A DNA stretch of 64,000 nucleotides from Oscillospiraceae bacterium. Lineage in GTDB: Bacteria > Bacillota > Clostridia > Saccharofermentanales > Saccharofermentanaceae. The number at the start of each line of letters is the position of its first letter. Position 1 is the stretch's first letter. The translations under genes and the position numbers were made by a program. The stretch lies in the NCBI GenBank assembly GCA_902780785.1, contig CACZGS010000004.1, positions 1-64,000 on the forward strand, written 5' to 3'. The notes under the pieces are model-generated. The model was given only the letters and a program-made list of their open reading frames with translations, was not told the DNA's origin and searched no databases. Below, one piece after another: positions 62,292 to 64,000 of the stretch.

Positions 62292-64000
62292 TTAACCGTC
62301 TGTTGAATTCTCTGTGTTGTCTGTACTCTCTGAAGGTGCAGTTGTCGGTGTGGGTACCGGTGTATCCGTTGCCTGCGGGGCTTCCGTCGGTGTAGGTGAC
62401 GGGACATCCGTGCTGCCGCCCTCAGGTGTCGGAGAAGGTACGTCTGTATTGCCGGAAGAAGGTGTAGGTGACGGTACGTCAGTGCTGCCGCCTTCAGGTG
62501 TCGGAGTAGGTGTGTCAGTAACCGTTGCGGCCTTTACTTCCCAGTTAGCCGTTACAGAGATCGTTCCGCGGAACGGATCCTTGAACGTATAGGTAATGAC
62601 ATACTTGCCTACCGTCTGCTTTGCCTGGTCGAGCGTTACACTCTGTCCGGCCTCATTCGTTATCGCATATGAAAGATTATCTGTCGTGACATTGCCCTGA
62701 CAGGTCTTTGCCTTTACGCCGTCCATCGGATTGAAATTCTGTCCGGCCGTCGTTGTTATCGAAGTATTCGGAATATTGATCTCAGGCGCCTTTAGAGTCG
62801 TCTTGCCGAGGATCCTGATGTTAAGGTCAACTTCCGTGCCGATTCCTGCAACCTTGCCGTGCCATGAATACTGCCAGTATTCGAAAGCATAGCTTCTCGG
62901 AGGGATCGTATCGCCTGCCTGATAGTAATTGGACTTATAGCTCTTGCTTGCAGGCCAGTAGCAGCTGTAAGGATATGCATACCAGAGCTTGTAAACACCA
63001 AGGATACGGCTCTGATATTTACCCAGTCTGTTATTGATGTCATCGGAGCAGAGATATACAGCCGGAGTGTAACCGTTCTTAGCAATCAAAGTGCAGAAAG
63101 CATCCAGTACATTGGCAAACGCTTCGCCCTTTAAAGGCTGTGTACGGTAACCGCTGCCGGTCTCCCAGTCCATTACGACAGGGAGATCTATTCCGTAACC
63201 CTTACACATGGCAATCGTCAATGATGCTTCTTCGATAGCTTCTTCGACCGTTATTGCCTGCGAGAAGAAGTAAACTCCTACCTTTACTCCGGCCTTCTTG
63301 GCATTCTTAACGTTCTGTGCGAATTTCTTATCTTCGTAGCAGGTGCCCTTGGTATAACCGCGGCCGCCGCATCTGATAAATGCGAACGAGATTCCGTCTT
63401 TCTTGACCTTGGACCAGTTGATATCGCCCTGGAACTCGGAAATATCGATTCCGAGCTCGTAATTGACTACGGTAATAGGAGCCATCGTGGGAGTCGGCAC
63501 ATTTGTAGCTGCGGCCTTGGTAGGCTGCGGCTTAGGAGTATTTGTTGCCTTGGGGGCATCAGCGATCGTTCCCTTGTGGGTTGTCTTTACGTTCTGGGAC
63601 TGGTCCTGCTTGATGTCCTTCTTCTCGATAACCTTTACTTTACCCTGCTTGACGGCTTTAAGGAGATCCTCATCAGATAATGATTTGAGATCTTTTACAT
63701 CGAAAACATTCTCACCGGTAAGTGCGCCGCGCTTGGTAACTTTAGGCTCTCCTGAAGTCTCTTCAACGATCTCATCAGAAGGCTCTGCCGAAGTCTCTTC
63801 CTCACTTGAAGATGCAGCAAAAGAAACCTGGTTAAGATACTGCTGTGCAGCATTGAGTTCAATATTCTCGGAAGGAAGATCCGTGTTCTTGTTGGACATG
63901 ATCGCAGCAACGCAGACAGAACCGATCGTCGCAAAGGCGATCGCAGCAGCGAGGATCAGACTGATCCTTGCCGGCTTCTCGGTTGCAGTGCAAAACCTTG
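62292..64000 (-). CDS. GH25 lysozyme, membrane-anchored, 5' end beyond the window
   Basis: The frame is open to the right edge. Before the ATG at 63899 it reads through a basic segment and a hydrophobic span (ARISLILAAAIAFATIGSVC), so that ATG is probably internal and the true start lies outside. After the span come an acidic/helical stalk, a Thr/Pro linker (ATNTPKPQPTKAAATNVPTPT), a GH25 muramidase domain (GIDISEFQGDINW, VVMDWETGSGYR, VYLCSDD, YWQYSW), a ~90-residue Ig-like beta domain, and a C-terminal tail of repeats STDVPSPTP. The acidic residues of the GH25 site (DISEFQ, DWE) are present. It should cleave peptidoglycan glycan strands outside the membrane, anchored by its N-terminus. Confidence 0.9.
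   Translation of the reverse strand, partial: RFCTATEKPARISLILAAAIAFATIGSVCVAAIMSNKNTDLPSENIELNAAQQYLNQVSFAASSSEEETSAEPSDEIVEETSGEPKVTKRGALTGENVFDVKDLKSLSDEDLLKAVKQGKVKVIEKKDIKQDQSQNVKTTHKGTIADAPKATNTPKPQPTKAAATNVPTPTMAPITVVNYELGIDISEFQGDINWSKVKKDGISFAFIRCGGRGYTKGTCYEDKKFAQNVKNAKKAGVKVGVYFFSQAITVEEAIEEASLTIAMCKGYGIDLPVVMDWETGSGYRTQPLKGEAFANVLDAFCTLIAKNGYTPAVYLCSDDINNRLGKYQSRILGVYKLWYAYPYSCYWPASKSYKSNYYQAGDTIPPRSYAFEYWQYSWHGKVAGIGTEVDLNIRILGKTTLKAPEINIPNTSITTTAGQNFNPMDGVKAKTCQGNVTTDNLSYAITNEAGQSVTLDQAKQTVGKYVITYTFKDPFRGTISVTANWEVKAATVTDTPTPTPEGGSTDVPSPTPSSGNTDVPSPTPEGGSTDVPSPTPTEAPQATDTPVPTPTTAPSESTDNTENSTDG

Noticed and set aside
1..64000. tRNA, rRNA, prophage, insertion sequence or integron
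   Set aside because: No cloverleaf-like sequence, no ribosomal RNA segment, no transposase, integrase or capsid genes were seen on either strand.

Overview
This 64 kb window looks like chromosome from a strictly anaerobic, Gram-positive-type Clostridia member. The evidence is a CtsR/McsA/McsB/ClpC heat-shock operon with a CtsR box, a trimeric bifurcating-type [FeFe]-hydrogenase, NfnAB transhydrogenase genes, D-Ala-D-Ala ligase, strong AGGAGG-type ribosome binding sites, and plant-polysaccharide enzymes (GH5, GH31 family, GH25). A gut or rumen Clostridia (Saccharofermentans/Oscillospirales-like) would fit, but the taxon is an inference. I see no rRNA, tRNA, CRISPR array, phage or insertion sequence. 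Both edges cut a gene: the first coding region is open at base 1 (+ strand), and the last is open at base 64000 (its 5' end lies outside).

Layout. 1-3.8 kb: a truncated membrane sulfatase-like protein and an unknown multi-pass membrane protein. 3.8-17.5 kb, minus strand: CBS protein, a sialate O-acetylesterase-like protein without its catalytic triad, SCP2-like protein, SDR; then a three-gene unit (giant single-span protein, small VYGPP-repeat lipoprotein-like peptide, SPASM radical SAM enzyme); then dCMP deaminase, membrane-anchored GH5, a single-span partner, and ddl. 17.7-22.7 kb: a GT-C-like membrane protein with a large acidic insertion, and a cytosolic ligand-sensor/GGDEF protein. 22.8-29.2 kb: hydABC and an EF-G paralogue. 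29.5-39.3 kb: a large orphan solute-binding lipoprotein, a zinc-ribbon/coiled-coil protein, and a complete peptide-type ABC importer (SBP, two permeases, a fused double ATPase). 39.4-48.3 kb: a lone prepilin-like protein, cca, a GH31-family protein lacking both catalytic aspartates, an alpha/beta hydrolase, a zinc peptidase and nfnAB. 48.4-57.1 kb: a PGK-TIM fusion, a PlsC-type acyltransferase with zinc ribbon, and clpC-mcsB-mcsA-ctsR. 57.1-64 kb: acyltransferase 3, DUF1846 protein, MBL-fold hydrolase, HdeD-like membrane protein, a GGDTF diguanylate-cyclase-like protein and a GH25 lysozyme.

How the parts fit. Glycolysis (PGK-TIM), bifurcating hydrogenase and Nfn handle redox balance of sugar fermentation. 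The surface proteins (GH5, GH25, giant protein, prepilin) share Thr/Pro-rich linkers and single-span anchoring, suggesting a common surface architecture. The most novel-looking unit is the radical SAM/VYGPP-repeat pair encoded directly behind the giant protein. A second theme is degeneration of catalytic residues in four recognisable enzyme families (SASA esterase, GH31, McsB, GGDEF). Each was judged by eye against remembered family motifs and should be checked by alignment.
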